Assembly (NCBI RefSeq): GCF_013386115.1
Contig: NZ_JACAOR010000005.1
Coordinates: forward strand, 288,543 to 352,542
Source of the DNA: Pseudomonas gingeri
GTDB lineage: Bacteria; Pseudomonadota; Gammaproteobacteria; Pseudomonadales; Pseudomonadaceae
Direction: 5' to 3'
Length of the DNA stretch: 64,000 nucleotides
Shown: positions 1 to 8,319 of the stretch, in pieces
How the letters are laid out: the number at the start of each line of letters is the position of its first letter
Position numbering within the stretch: position 1 is the first letter of the stretch
The notes under the pieces: model-generated
What the model saw: the letters and a program-made list of their open reading frames with translations, nothing else
The model's database searches: none
What the model was told of the DNA's origin: nothing
Translations under genes and position numbers: made by a program

Positions 1-1
1 G

Positions 2-649
2 CCTATCCAGATCAATGATCCAAATGCTCGTATCAACCTCGTTTATATTGACGATGTGATCCGCAGCTTTGTCGCTCTGATGGATGGTGAGCGGAGAGGC
101 ACATCATTCGTCAGTGTCGAACCACAGTACACCATCACGGTAGGCGAGTTGGCCGAACAATTGAACGCGTTTCGGAGCAGCCGTCAGACGCTGATCACCG
201 AGCCCGTAGGGGTGGGATTGGTTCGAGCGTTGTATTCTACCTATCTGAGTTACTTGCCGCCGGAGAGCTTTGCTTATAGCGTTCCCAAGTACGGGGATCC
301 GCGTGGCGTCTTTGTGGAAATGCTCAAGACTCGGGATTCCGGGCAGTTTTCTTTTTTCACCGCGCACCCTGGAATCACACGTGGCGGGCACTACCACCAC
401 TCCAAGACAGAAAAATTTCTGGTCATCCGGGGGAAGGCCTGTTTTCGTTTCCGGAATATTGTTTCAGAAGAGTTTTATGAGCTTTTCACTACTGGGGAGC
501 AGCCACAGATAGTTGAAACTGTTCCGGGTTGGAGTCACGACATCACCAATGTTGGTGAAGATGAAATGATTGTCATGTTGTGGGCCAACGAAATTTTTGA
601 TCGTGAACATCCGGATACTTATACGCGAGATGTTGGCACTGAAGCCTGA
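2..649 (+). CDS. wbjC: CapF/WbjC-type UDP-sugar reductase with C-terminal cupin (5'-truncated by window)
   Basis: The reading frame is open from base 2, so the gene starts outside the window; 215 C-terminal residues are visible of about 370 usual for the family. The visible part opens with NDPNARINLVYIDDVI, the end of a short-chain dehydrogenase/reductase domain, and continues into a cupin with the metal-binding-like segment GGHYHHSKTEKF. CapF/WbjC/FnlB enzymes carry out the second stage of UDP-N-acetyl-L-fucosamine synthesis: C3 epimerisation by the cupin, then NADPH reduction. The next gene is the epimerase for the last step, as in wbjBCD and fnlABC clusters, which supports the call. WbjB would be expected just upstream. 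Confidence 0.88.
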   Translation, partial: PIQINDPNARINLVYIDDVIRSFVALMDGERRGTSFVSVEPQYTITVGELAEQLNAFRSSRQTLITEPVGVGLVRALYSTYLSYLPPESFAYSVPKYGDPRGVFVEMLKTRDSGQFSFFTAHPGITRGGHYHHSKTEKFLVIRGKACFRFRNIVSEEFYELFTTGEQPQIVETVPGWSHDITNVGEDEMIVMLWANEIFDREHPDTYTRDVGTEA

Positions 650-673
650 GCGTAGCATGCAGGAAAGAATGCA

Positions 674-1804
674 ATGAAAAAATTGAAAGTTGTTACTGTT
701 GTCGGGACCCGACCAGAAATCATTCGTTTGTCACGTGTGATGGCAAAGCTCGATGAGTACTGTGAGCACGTATTGGTGCATACAGGGCAGAATTATGACT
801 ACGAACTGAATGAGATTTTTTTCCAGGATCTGGGTATTCGAAAACCCGATCACTTCCTCAATGCCGCAGGTGCCACTGGTGCCGAAACTATCGGTAATGT
901 GATCATTGCCGTGGATCGTGTGCTGGCAGAGGTCAAGCCCGAGGCGTTGTTGGTGCTTGGTGATACCAATAGCTGTATGGCGGTTATCCCGGCCAAGCGT
1001 CGCAAGATCCCGACCTTCCACATGGAGGCAGGTAACCGCTGTTTCGACATGCGGGTTCCAGAAGAGATCAATCGACGGATTGTCGACCACACAGCGGATA
1101 TCAATCTGACATATAGCAGTATTGCTCGCGACTACCTACTGCGTGAGGGGTTGTCACCCGATACGGTTATCAAGACCGGTAGCCCAATGTTTGAAGTGCT
1201 CAGTTATTATCGCGAGGGTATTGAGGGCTCTGACGTGCTGCAGCGCCTCGGACTGGAGGTCGGGAAATTTTTCGTGGTCAGCGCCCATCGTGAAGAAAAT
1301 GTCGACTCCGACAAGAGCTTTCTCAAACTGGTCGATATTCTCAATAATGTAGCTGAACACTATGGCCTTCCCGTGATAGTTTCTACTCACCCGCGTACGC
1401 AGAAGCGTGTGGATGCCATGGGGGTGAAGTTTCACGAGAATGTGCGCTTGCTCAAGCCGTTGGGATTCAAGGACTACAACAAGCTGCAACTTTGCTCCAA
1501 GGCAGTATTATCCGATAGTGGTACCATCAATGAAGAGTCGTCGGTTTTGAACTTTCCGGCACTCAATATCCGAGAGGCTCACGAACGGCCTGAAGGAATG
1601 GAAGAGGCTGCGGTGATGATGGTAGGCCTGGAGGTCGAGCGTGCCATGCAAGGACTTCAGATCTTGGAGTTCCAGGCTCGGGGCGAAGAGAGGGGGCTGC
1701 GCCTGGTGGCCGACTACAGTATGCCTAATGTGGCAGAAAAGGTAGTACGAATTATCCATAGCTATCGTGATTATGTGATGCGTACCGTTTGGAAACAGTA
1801 CTGA
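674..1804 (+). CDS. wbjD: Non-hydrolysing UDP-GlcNAc 2-epimerase family enzyme, WbjD/CapG/FnlC type
   Basis: 376 residues, normal family length. It begins with VVTVVGTRPEIIRLSRVM, the GTRPE signature of the UDP-GlcNAc 2-epimerase superfamily, and contains the family blocks HMEAGNRCFD, NRRIVDHTAD, SAHREENVD and SDSGTINEESS. The form that follows CapF/WbjC converts UDP-2-acetamido-2,6-dideoxy-L-talose to UDP-N-acetyl-L-fucosamine in the cytoplasm. The start lies 24 bases after the wbjC stop, behind AGGAAAG. Together the two genes argue for an FucNAc residue in an O-antigen or related glycan. The family is certain; the exact substrate is inferred from gene order. Confidence 0.9.
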   Translation: MKKLKVVTVVGTRPEIIRLSRVMAKLDEYCEHVLVHTGQNYDYELNEIFFQDLGIRKPDHFLNAAGATGAETIGNVIIAVDRVLAEVKPEALLVLGDTNSCMAVIPAKRRKIPTFHMEAGNRCFDMRVPEEINRRIVDHTADINLTYSSIARDYLLREGLSPDTVIKTGSPMFEVLSYYREGIEGSDVLQRLGLEVGKFFVVSAHREENVDSDKSFLKLVDILNNVAEHYGLPVIVSTHPRTQKRVDAMGVKFHENVRLLKPLGFKDYNKLQLCSKAVLSDSGTINEESSVLNFPALNIREAHERPEGMEEAAVMMVGLEVERAMQGLQILEFQARGEERGLRLVADYSMPNVAEKVVRIIHSYRDYVMRTVWKQY

Positions 1805-1829
1805 GCCTTGGTGAGTTGGTGAGTCTGAA

Positions 1830-3035
1830 ATGAACAAGGTTTTTGTAGTTTCTGAATATGTTTATTCGGCTCAAAACTCTACAGGCTATTTCTGGTCAAA
1901 GGTTATTGATCGGGTCGGATTGACTTACGGAGGGGTCAAAGTCATTGCTCCTGTTTCAATAGCTTCGGAGAAAAGTAAAAGTGCTGTCTCAGGAGTCGAG
2001 TACGTCGAGTTTCAGTCGGTAAACTTCAATAAAAATCGACTTTTTTCGCGGTTACTGGGACAGCTTCAGTACTGCATTCGTTTTTTGTATCATATAGCCC
2101 GTCACGTTCGTCGCAATGATGTAGTTCTCTCCGGAACCAATCCGGCTCTTTTACTCATGCTTCTCCCTGTTCTGAAGTGGCTGCTTGGATTTCGTTGGTG
2201 TTTGCTGGTTCATGATGTTTTCCCTGAAAATCTTGTTCCGGCAGGAATTTTGAAAAAAAACAGCTTGATATACTCAATATTATCCTGGTTATTTTCTATT
2301 ATCTATTCGCGAGCGGATCATATTATTGTTATTGGTCGCGACATGAAAAAGCTCGTTTCAAAAAAGATAGAGGCTCGTGTAGATATCACAGTTATCCAGA
2401 ACTGGGTAAGTGATCAGGATGTGGTATTGGAAGCACGTGATAATTCTGAGCTGATAGATCGGTTGGGTTGGAAAGACAAGGTGGTCTTTCAGTTTTTTGG
2501 AAATATCGGCAGGGTTCAAGGTGTAGATAACCTTCTTGCGGCTATCCGTTTAGTGTCAGATCGACGTGCGGTATTTCTTTTTATTGGCGATGGTGCAGCG
2601 GTTGAGACTCTCAGGTCTTTTATAGAATGCAATGGACGACATGATGTTGCATATATCGGAACTGTCAGTCAGAGTGAAAAGAGCAAGGGTTTAGCTGCTT
2701 GTGATGTGGCGTTGATCACCTTGGAGCAGGGAATGTTGGGGTTGGGGGTGCCAAGTAAAGCCTATTTTTCCATGGCGGCAGACAAGCCGTTATTAGCCGT
2801 CATGGACAGTCAGGCTGAAATTGCGCAGATGATAAATGATGATTCGATCGGATGGCATTGTGATGCCTCTGACCCTGTAGCTCTCGCCGCTCTTATTGAT
2901 CATGTCTGTCAACAGGATTTGACACTTATGTCTGGCCGCTCCCGAAAGGTATTACAAGATAAGTACTCGGAGGCTAAAGCACTCGAAAAATTCATTACCT
3001 GTATAAATACCATTATGAAGGTGCGACCCTCATGA
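1830..3035 (+). CDS. Family 4 glycosyltransferase (WbjE/WbuB-like, putative L-FucNAc transferase)
   Basis: 401 residues with a GT-B layout: an N-terminal acceptor domain with hydrophobic membrane-associating stretches near residues 90-155, and a C-terminal nucleotide-sugar domain containing FFGNIGRVQGVDNLL, FIGDGAA and a late GLGVPSKAYFSMAA segment resembling the donor-binding E-x7-E region. It follows the FucNAc synthesis genes, so it may transfer FucNAc to a lipid-linked oligosaccharide. It is clearly richer in A and T than the core genes (about 38-42% GC on lines sampled by eye), typical of horizontally exchanged polysaccharide genes. It overlaps the next gene by four bases (ATGA). Donor and acceptor cannot be read from sequence. 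Confidence 0.8.
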   Translation: MNKVFVVSEYVYSAQNSTGYFWSKVIDRVGLTYGGVKVIAPVSIASEKSKSAVSGVEYVEFQSVNFNKNRLFSRLLGQLQYCIRFLYHIARHVRRNDVVLSGTNPALLLMLLPVLKWLLGFRWCLLVHDVFPENLVPAGILKKNSLIYSILSWLFSIIYSRADHIIVIGRDMKKLVSKKIEARVDITVIQNWVSDQDVVLEARDNSELIDRLGWKDKVVFQFFGNIGRVQGVDNLLAAIRLVSDRRAVFLFIGDGAAVETLRSFIECNGRHDVAYIGTVSQSEKSKGLAACDVALITLEQGMLGLGVPSKAYFSMAADKPLLAVMDSQAEIAQMINDDSIGWHCDASDPVALAALIDHVCQQDLTLMSGRSRKVLQDKYSEAKALEKFITCINTIMKVRPS

Positions 3036-3985
3036 AGGTTTTAGTCACTGGTGCCAATGGTTTTTTAGGACTTCAGGTGGTGCAGGCTTGCCAGCAAAGA
3101 GCGCTGGAAGTGATTGCATGTGTTCGTTCAATTGAGGCGTTACCCTCACCTTGGGTGAAATCGCCCGACTTGGGACCGGGAGCTGACTGGACTCTGCTGC
3201 TTGAGGGGGTTGATACCGTTATTCACACTGCCGGTATTGCCCATCGTGTCGGACAACAAGGGGCGGAGTTGCGCCGTCTCTTCGAGACAGCCAATGTAGA
3301 GGGCACGGTGGAGCTTGCTCGTCAGGCTTTGGATGCGGGAGTCAGACGTTTCATTTTTATCAGCTCCATCGGTGTTAACGGCACAGCTACCCTGCCGGGC
3401 TCGAGTTTTTCCGAGTCCTCGATTCCGGCTCCCGGAGCTGATTATGCTATTTCGAAGTGGCGAGCAGAGGTGCAGCTGACGTCCTTACTGGACAATCGAT
3501 CGATGGAGTTGGTGATTATCCGGCCACCCTTGATTTACTCTGGACGGGCCCCCGGAAATTTTCAGCGGTTGCTCAAGTTGGTGGCGAGTGGGGTGCCCTT
3601 GCCTTTTGCTTCCATAGAGAATCGGCGCAGCATGGTCGCGTTGGAGAATGTGGCTGATTTTATCGCTCATTGTGTCCAGCATCCTCGTGCTGCTAACGAA
3701 GTCTTTCTGATTTCTGATGGTGTTGATGTGTCCACACCGAGCATCATCAATTATCTGGCTGATGGAATGGGCCGCAAGCCTCGCTTGCTGTTCGTGCCAG
3801 ACAAACTGTTGCATTGGGGGGCCAGGTTATTGGGAAAAGAAGCGATTTATAGCCAGCTGTGCGGGTCATTGGTTGTCGATTCCAGCAAGGCGCAGATGTT
3901 TCTGGACTGGAGGCCGCTCATTACTCCTGAATATGGATTGATAAGGGCTGGCTTGGAATTTCAGGTCGCTGACAGCCGTAATTGA
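3032..3985 (+). CDS. NAD-dependent sugar epimerase/dehydratase (extended SDR, WbjF/QnlA-like)
   Basis: 317 residues. The N-terminus VLVTGANGFLG carries the GxxGxxG Rossmann motif; the catalytic pair is in DYAISKWRAE (YxxxK), with HTAGIAH and FISSIGVNG as further extended-SDR landmarks. In Pseudomonas O-antigen clusters this family sits after the FucNAc genes and makes or reduces a UDP-2,6-dideoxy-4-keto sugar, often described as UDP-N-acetyl-D-quinovosamine synthesis, which supplies the first sugar on the lipid carrier. The start codon overlaps the glycosyltransferase stop, so translation is probably coupled. It is the last gene of the cluster. No WbpL-like initiating transferase or WbpM follows; the next gene is ndh in the opposite direction. 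Confidence 0.83.
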   Translation: MKVLVTGANGFLGLQVVQACQQRALEVIACVRSIEALPSPWVKSPDLGPGADWTLLLEGVDTVIHTAGIAHRVGQQGAELRRLFETANVEGTVELARQALDAGVRRFIFISSIGVNGTATLPGSSFSESSIPAPGADYAISKWRAEVQLTSLLDNRSMELVIIRPPLIYSGRAPGNFQRLLKLVASGVPLPFASIENRRSMVALENVADFIAHCVQHPRAANEVFLISDGVDVSTPSIINYLADGMGRKPRLLFVPDKLLHWGARLLGKEAIYSQLCGSLVVDSSKAQMFLDWRPLITPEYGLIRAGLEFQVADSRN

Positions 3986-4092
3986 TGGAGAGTCCTGTCT
4001 GATAAAAAATTGATGAGTCAGCCGCCACTAGTGCGTCGACGTTTATAAGTGATGCCCCGGGGAAATGCTGGCGCCCAGTAAGCAAAGCCATA

Positions 4093-4117
4093 TGCCCTCA
4101 CGTTGCTCGTGAGGGCA
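4093..4117. terminator. Hairpin between the converging polysaccharide cluster and ndh
   Basis: A perfect 10-bp stem (TGCCCTCACG / CGTGAGGGCA) with loop TTGCT lies 9 bases past the ndh stop. It has no clear U-tract on either strand, so it may act as a weak bidirectional terminator or an mRNA-stabilising end. Confidence 0.5.
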
Positions 4118-4126
4118 CACGATCTA

Positions 4127-5428
4127 TCAGTGCAATTTCAACCGCGGATCCGTCCCACGCCCGATCCGGCTCCCCAGCATCAGCATCAAGGTACGGAACG
4201 TGCCATACAACGCCATCTGGTGCATGCGGTACAACGACACGTAGAACATCCGCGCCAGCCAGCCCTCCAGCATCACGCTTCCCGTCAGGTTACCCATCAG
4301 GTTGCCGACGGCGGAGAATTTCGACAGCGAAATCAGCGAGCCGTAGTCGGTATAACGATACTCCGGCAAGGTCTTGCCTTCGATTCGCAGCTTCAGCGAT
4401 TTGGCCAGCAACGACGCCTGTTGGTGCGCGGCCTGTGCCCGCGGCGGCACATTGCGGTCGCTACCCGGCTGCGGGCAGGCCGCGCAGTCGCCAAAGGCGA
4501 AGATGTTTTCGTCGCGGGTAGTCTGCAGGGTCGGCAGCACCTGGAGCTGGTTGATGCGGTTGGTTTCCAGGCCGTCGATATCCTTAAGGAAACCTGGCGC
4601 GCGGATCCCGGCCGCCCAGACCTTGAGGCTCGCCGGAATGATCTGACCATCCGCGGTGACCAGGCTTTCGGCGGTCACTTCGCTGACCGAGGCGTTGGTC
4701 ATGACCCGGACGCCGAGTTTCTCCAGGGTTTTGTGCACCGGTCCGCCGATCCGCTCGGGCAGGGCGGGCAACACCCGTGGTCCAGCTTCGATCAGGGTGA
4801 TATGCATGTTTTCCGGCTTGATCCGGTCCAGGCCATAGGCCGCCAGCTCATGGGCCGCGTTGTGCAGTTCGGCGGCGAGTTCCACGCCAGTGGCGCCGGC
4901 GCCGACGATGGCCACGCTGATCATTTGCTCGGGCGCGTCGATGTTCCCGGCATGGGCGCGCAGGTAGTGATTGAGCAGTTGCTGGTGGAAGCGCTCGGCC
5001 TGCTTGCGGGTGTCGAGGAACAGGCAGTGCTGGGCGGCGCCTTGGGTGCCGAAGTCGTTGGTGGTGCTGCCGACGGAGATCACCAGCGAGTCATAGGCCA
5101 GTTCGCGGGCCGGTAGCAGTTCCACGCCGTTTTCATCATAGGTCGCGGCCAGCTGAATCTTTTTTCCGGCGCGATCGAGCCCACTCATGCGCCCGAGCTG
5201 GAACTCGAAGTGGTTCCACTTCGCCTGGGCAACATAATTGAGTTCGTCTTCCGAAGAGTTCAGGGAACCGGCGGCTACTTCATGCAGCAGCGGTTTCCAG
5301 ATGTGCGTCAGGTTCGCGTCGACAAGCACGATGCTGGCCGTTCCGCGTTTACCCAGGGTCTTGCCCAGGCGGGTCGCCAACTCCAGGCCGCCGGCGCCGC
5401 CGCCAACGATCACGATACGATGGTTCAT
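4127..5428 (-). CDS. ndh: Type II NADH:quinone oxidoreductase
   Basis: 433 residues, close to the roughly 434 of E. coli Ndh. This single-subunit, non-proton-pumping dehydrogenase passes electrons from NADH through FAD to quinone at the inner face of the cytoplasmic membrane. The FAD-binding motif IVGGGAGGLELA lies at residues 7-18 and the NADH-binding motif GAGATGVELAAEL at 176-188; FAFGDCAACPQPG is the second FAD signature. The C-terminal 50 residues are hydrophobic and basic, as expected for membrane association. Gene order ndh - DUF3094 - DUF1780 is conserved in Pseudomonas (PA4538-PA4536 region). The ATG is the one that places the dinucleotide fold at the N-terminus. Confidence 0.95.
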   Translation of the reverse strand: MNHRIVIVGGGAGGLELATRLGKTLGKRGTASIVLVDANLTHIWKPLLHEVAAGSLNSSEDELNYVAQAKWNHFEFQLGRMSGLDRAGKKIQLAATYDENGVELLPARELAYDSLVISVGSTTNDFGTQGAAQHCLFLDTRKQAERFHQQLLNHYLRAHAGNIDAPEQMISVAIVGAGATGVELAAELHNAAHELAAYGLDRIKPENMHITLIEAGPRVLPALPERIGGPVHKTLEKLGVRVMTNASVSEVTAESLVTADGQIIPASLKVWAAGIRAPGFLKDIDGLETNRINQLQVLPTLQTTRDENIFAFGDCAACPQPGSDRNVPPRAQAAHQQASLLAKSLKLRIEGKTLPEYRYTDYGSLISLSKFSAVGNLMGNLTGSVMLEGWLARMFYVSLYRMHQMALYGTFRTLMLMLGSRIGRGTDPRLKLH

Positions 5429-5491
5429 GGGGATATCTCACAAGGCTGAAGGAAATCTGTGCTTGCGTTATCCGGGCGAGCGCGAGGCAGC

Positions 5492-5665
5492 TCATAGCGC
5501 CAGATAACTCAGGAGGCGGCTCAACAGACCCAGGCCGATCACCACGACCAGCACTACCACCAGGAGCATCCACGGCCGGAAGGGCCGGCGCTCGACTTGG
5601 TGCTGGGAAAGCTGCAGGTACTGTTCGACATGCTTCTGGTCGTCCGGGTTCAGGCGGCTGCTCAT
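5492..5665 (-). CDS. DUF3094 small membrane protein
   Basis: 57 residues. The ATG at 5663-5665 was chosen because the conserved family sequence begins MSSRLNPDDQKHVEQYL and upstream codons look non-coding; a GAGG lies about 8 bases before it. An N-terminal polar helix is followed by RRPFRPW and one transmembrane segment (MLLVVVLVVVIGLGLL), the usual form of DUF3094 proteins found beside ndh in Pseudomonas. Function unknown. Its place between ndh and the DUF1780 gene on the same strand suggests co-transcription and a possible link to the membrane or respiration. Confidence 0.8.
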   Translation of the reverse strand: MSSRLNPDDQKHVEQYLQLSQHQVERRPFRPWMLLVVVLVVVIGLGLLSRLLSYLAL

Positions 5666-5732
5666 GAAAGGCCTCGTCAGGTAGACGTAACTGGATAGGT
5701 AAACGCTACAGGATAGGAGCTTACACCATGGC

Positions 5733-6362
5733 TCACAGACTGATGCCGACATCGAAGACAATGCTGCGTCCCAGGTTGCCGCGCAGGAAGTCCGGGGCGT
5801 CGGGATGGGCGAACAGGACCCGGGCGAAAGTCGGGCCCACCAGCGACAGCGAGCGCCAGCCCTGGCGCAGGTATTCGGTGGGTGGTGGGAAGTGGCTGTT
5901 GAGGTCCAGCACTTCGCGTTTCAGGCTGGCGAAGGCGATGATGTCCAGCTCGCCGAGGTCCAGGCCGCGCTCCTTGTAGTTGTGGGCTTTCTTGCGCAGG
6001 GTCGGTGCCAGGCGTTGCAGCAGCTCCGAGGCGGGGATGCGCTTGGGCCTGGCCTCGCGGCGTACCAGTTGGCTCAGGGAAAACGCGCTGCGTCGGCGCT
6101 GCAGTTCTTCGCGCCATTCATCGTTGAGGCGGCGGCCTTCGTCGAGGACGAAAAACACTTCGAAGCACGCATCGCGAAACAGCACGTCCGGTGGTTCCTG
6201 GCCGGCGGGGTGGAAGTCTTCGTTACGGTAAGGCACGTTCAGCCCTTGCAGGAGGCGCTGGCAGACCCAACGCTCACGCTCCCATTTGCGGGCATTGGAA
6301 AGAAACGTGTTGGCTTGCTCGGCCTGGATGGTCAGCAAGCGTAAGAAGTCTGAGTCGTCCAT
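5733..6362 (-). CDS. DUF1780 family protein
   Basis: 209 residues, cytoplasmic by composition. It begins MDDSDFLRLLTIQAEQAN and contains the charged block ARKWERERWVCQRLLQGL and FEVFFVLDEGRRLNDEW. The family is largely restricted to Pseudomonas relatives and sits next to ndh; the fold is nuclease-like in reported structures as I recall, but no activity is established. It faces away from the CbiM-like gene at 6498, leaving a 135-bp shared upstream region. An overlapping frame on the other strand is a shadow. Confidence 0.85.
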   Translation of the reverse strand: MDDSDFLRLLTIQAEQANTFLSNARKWERERWVCQRLLQGLNVPYRNEDFHPAGQEPPDVLFRDACFEVFFVLDEGRRLNDEWREELQRRRSAFSLSQLVRREARPKRIPASELLQRLAPTLRKKAHNYKERGLDLGELDIIAFASLKREVLDLNSHFPPPTEYLRQGWRSLSLVGPTFARVLFAHPDAPDFLRGNLGRSIVFDVGISL

Positions 6363-6497
6363 GGCCCAAGCTTAGCGTCGAAACCATGACTGCTGGAAGT
6401 GGTGTACGGATTTTGTCGGGGCGGGCTGTCGCGAGGCTCGGTGTAGACTGTAGGACCTATACGGACGGGGAGTTCCGGGTGTGACGGAGAGGTCCTT

Positions 6498-7196
6498 ATG
6501 ATCGGCGCGCAATTGCTGTCGCCCGAGAGCCTGATCATCGGCTGGCTGGTTTATCTGCCGGTGCTGCTGTGGGCGATCTGGCGTTCGCCCTGGGTCGAAC
6601 TGTTTACCGACAGTCGGCGCCAGCACCTGTTGTTCGGCACGGTATTCGCGTTGTTCCTGCTCTGGCTGGTGCGACGGGATTTCGATACGGGGGTGTCCTA
6701 CCACTTTATCGGCCTGACCGCGGTCACCCTGTTGCTGGACTGGCCGCTGGCGATCGTCGGTGGGTTGGTGGCGCAGCTCGGCCTGGTGCTGCTCGGACGC
6801 CAGGACCTCGCCGCGTTGGGAGTCAATGGCGCGCTGCTGATCCTGCTGCCGGTGCTGGTGACCGAGGTGTGCGCGATGGTCGTGGAGCGCGCACAACCGA
6901 AAAATCCCTTTGTGTATATCTTCTGCTCCGGGTTTTTCGCCGCCGCCCTGGCGGCACTCCTGTGTCTGCTGGCGAGTCTGGCGCTGTTGTGGTTCGACGG
7001 GCGTTTTGCGATGCCGGAGTGGCTGGAGGATTTTATTGGCTACCTCTGGCTGATCATTTTTCCCGAGGCGTTTATCAACGGCATGGTGATCAGTGCGTTG
7101 GTGGTGTTCTGTCCTGAATGGCTGGAAACCTTCAACCGCACACGTTATCTATCGGCGCCCTGGAAGGACAACGAACCGCCCGGTGGCTCTCGTTGA
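6498..7196 (+). CDS. Energy-coupling factor (CbiM-like) membrane permease
   Basis: 232 residues, almost wholly hydrophobic with about seven membrane segments. The conserved parts are the early histidine region YHFIGLTAVTLLLDWPLA, NGALLILLPVLVTEV and the C-terminal FPEAFINGMVISALVVF block typical of CbiM/CbiQ-neighbour permeases that import cobalt or nickel. No CbiN, CbiQ or CbiO partner is adjacent, and the leader lacks a cobalamin riboswitch. The gene is a conserved Pseudomonas stand-alone in this spot. The start follows GAGAGG with good spacing. Substrate unknown. Confidence 0.75.
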   Translation: MIGAQLLSPESLIIGWLVYLPVLLWAIWRSPWVELFTDSRRQHLLFGTVFALFLLWLVRRDFDTGVSYHFIGLTAVTLLLDWPLAIVGGLVAQLGLVLLGRQDLAALGVNGALLILLPVLVTEVCAMVVERAQPKNPFVYIFCSGFFAAALAALLCLLASLALLWFDGRFAMPEWLEDFIGYLWLIIFPEAFINGMVISALVVFCPEWLETFNRTRYLSAPWKDNEPPGGSR

Positions 7197-7274
7197 CCGG
7201 CAGCGTTGACCTGCATCAAATACCGGTATCCGGCTCACCGCCATGCTTCGTGAAAACAACCGGAGGTGGTCGGC

Positions 7275-7490
7275 ATGAGTGTGTACGAATGGGCGCGTCA
7301 GGAAGTACGGGCCAGCCTGGAGGCTGCGCACACGGCGGGTTTCGAGCCTGGGCTGGGATTGCGCGCCTTGCTCAGCGCGGTGGTGCAGCAGAGCAAGGCG
7401 GTGCGCAGTGCCGAGGATCTGGCCGACGAGTTGCAGTTTCTCGCCGAGAACCTCGATGAGGGACAGGACTACAGCTTTATGCGGCCTTGA
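7275..7490 (+). CDS. Conserved hypothetical small protein (PA4531-like)
   Basis: 71 residues. The ATG at 7275 is preferred to the in-frame GTG at 7266 because CGGAGG (7261-7266) lies 8 bases before it. The product MSVYEWARQEVRASL... is helical and acidic at the C-terminus, with no signal peptide or membrane segment. It stands at the same place between the CbiM-like permease and yacG in other Pseudomonas genomes. It ends 5 bases from the converging yacG stop. Function not recognised. Confidence 0.65.
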   Translation: MSVYEWARQEVRASLEAAHTAGFEPGLGLRALLSAVVQQSKAVRSAEDLADELQFLAENLDEGQDYSFMRP

Positions 7491-7495
7491 TCAGT

Positions 7496-7699
7496 TCAGT
7501 GGGCACGCGGTGGCAGATCGTCGGAGAACAGGTCGTCCTCGGCATCCGGGCTGACGGGAATCTTGTGTTCCTCCGAGGCCCAGGCACCCAGGTCGATCAG
7601 CTTGCAGCGATCGGAGCAGAAGGGCCGGTTGGTATTGGTCGCGCTCCATTCCACGGGGGCGCCGCAGGTCGGGCATTCGACGGTCAGGGATTGGCTCAT
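7496..7699 (-). CDS. yacG: DNA gyrase inhibitor YacG (zinc-finger protein)
   Basis: 67 residues. A four-cysteine zinc site is formed by CPTCGAPV near the N-terminus and [14 protein letters not shown], the YacG signature; the C-terminus is acidic (EDDLFSDD). In E. coli YacG binds GyrB and blocks gyrase binding to DNA. The ATG overlaps the coaE stop by four bases (ATGA), so it is translationally coupled and is the last gene of the pilBCD-coaE-yacG operon. Confidence 0.93.
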   Translation of the reverse strand: MSQSLTVECPTCGAPVEWSATNTNRPFCSDRCKLIDLGAWASEEHKIPVSPDAEDDLFSDDLPPRAH

Positions 7700-8319
7700 G
7701 ATTGGCCTCCACGCAAAGTAAGGTAAAAGGTGTGCAGGCGTTCGACTTCGCTGTGCAGCCAGGCGAGGTCGCGGTCGTTGACCAACACATCGTCGGCCAG
7801 TTTCAGACGTTCTTCGCGGCTGGCCTGAGCCTTGAGGATCGCCTGCACCTGTTCTTCGCTGGTCTGGTCACGCAGCAGTGTGCGCTGGACTTGCAGTGCC
7901 TGCGGCGCGTCGATGACCAGCACGCGCTGGGTCGTTGCATATTGGCCCGATTCGATCAGCAAGGGTGAAACGAGGATCGCATAAGGCGATTGTGCGCGGG
8001 TCAGGTGGCTGGCGATCTCCTCGGCAATCAGCGGATGCAGCAGGGCTTCCAGCCAGCGCCGTTGTCCGGCGTCTGCGAAAATCAGCTTGCGCAGGGCACC
8101 GCGGTCCAGCTGGCCGTCGGCTTGCAGCACGCCAGGGCCGAAGTGCTCGGCGATCTTCAGCAACGCCGGGCGACCGGGTTCCACCACCCAGCGCGCTGCG
8201 TGATCGGCATCCACGGCATGGATGCCGAGGTCGATAAAGTGCTGGGCCGCCGCGCTCTTGCCGCTACCGATACCGCCGGTAAGACCGAGAATCCAGGGTT
8301 TTGAAGCAGCTTTGGTCAT
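7696..8319 (-). CDS. coaE: Dephospho-CoA kinase
   Basis: 207 residues from the ATG at 8317-8319; an open frame extends further upstream but runs through pilD. It catalyses the last step of coenzyme A synthesis, phosphorylating the 3'-hydroxyl of dephospho-CoA. The P-loop is [15 protein letters not shown] near residue 11, followed by DADHAAR (substrate-binding aspartates) and SPLLIESG. Its start codon overlaps the pilD stop (ATGA) and its own stop overlaps yacG, a tight core operon arrangement shared with P. aeruginosa. Confidence 0.95.
   Translation of the reverse strand: MTKAASKPWILGLTGGIGSGKSAAAQHFIDLGIHAVDADHAARWVVEPGRPALLKIAEHFGPGVLQADGQLDRGALRKLIFADAGQRRWLEALLHPLIAEEIASHLTRAQSPYAILVSPLLIESGQYATTQRVLVIDAPQALQVQRTLLRDQTSEEQVQAILKAQASREERLKLADDVLVNDRDLAWLHSEVERLHTFYLTLRGGQS

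Noticed and set aside
6363..6497. Cobalamin riboswitch before the CbiM-like permease
   Set aside because: No B12-box sequence or multi-arm fold is visible in the 135-base gap.
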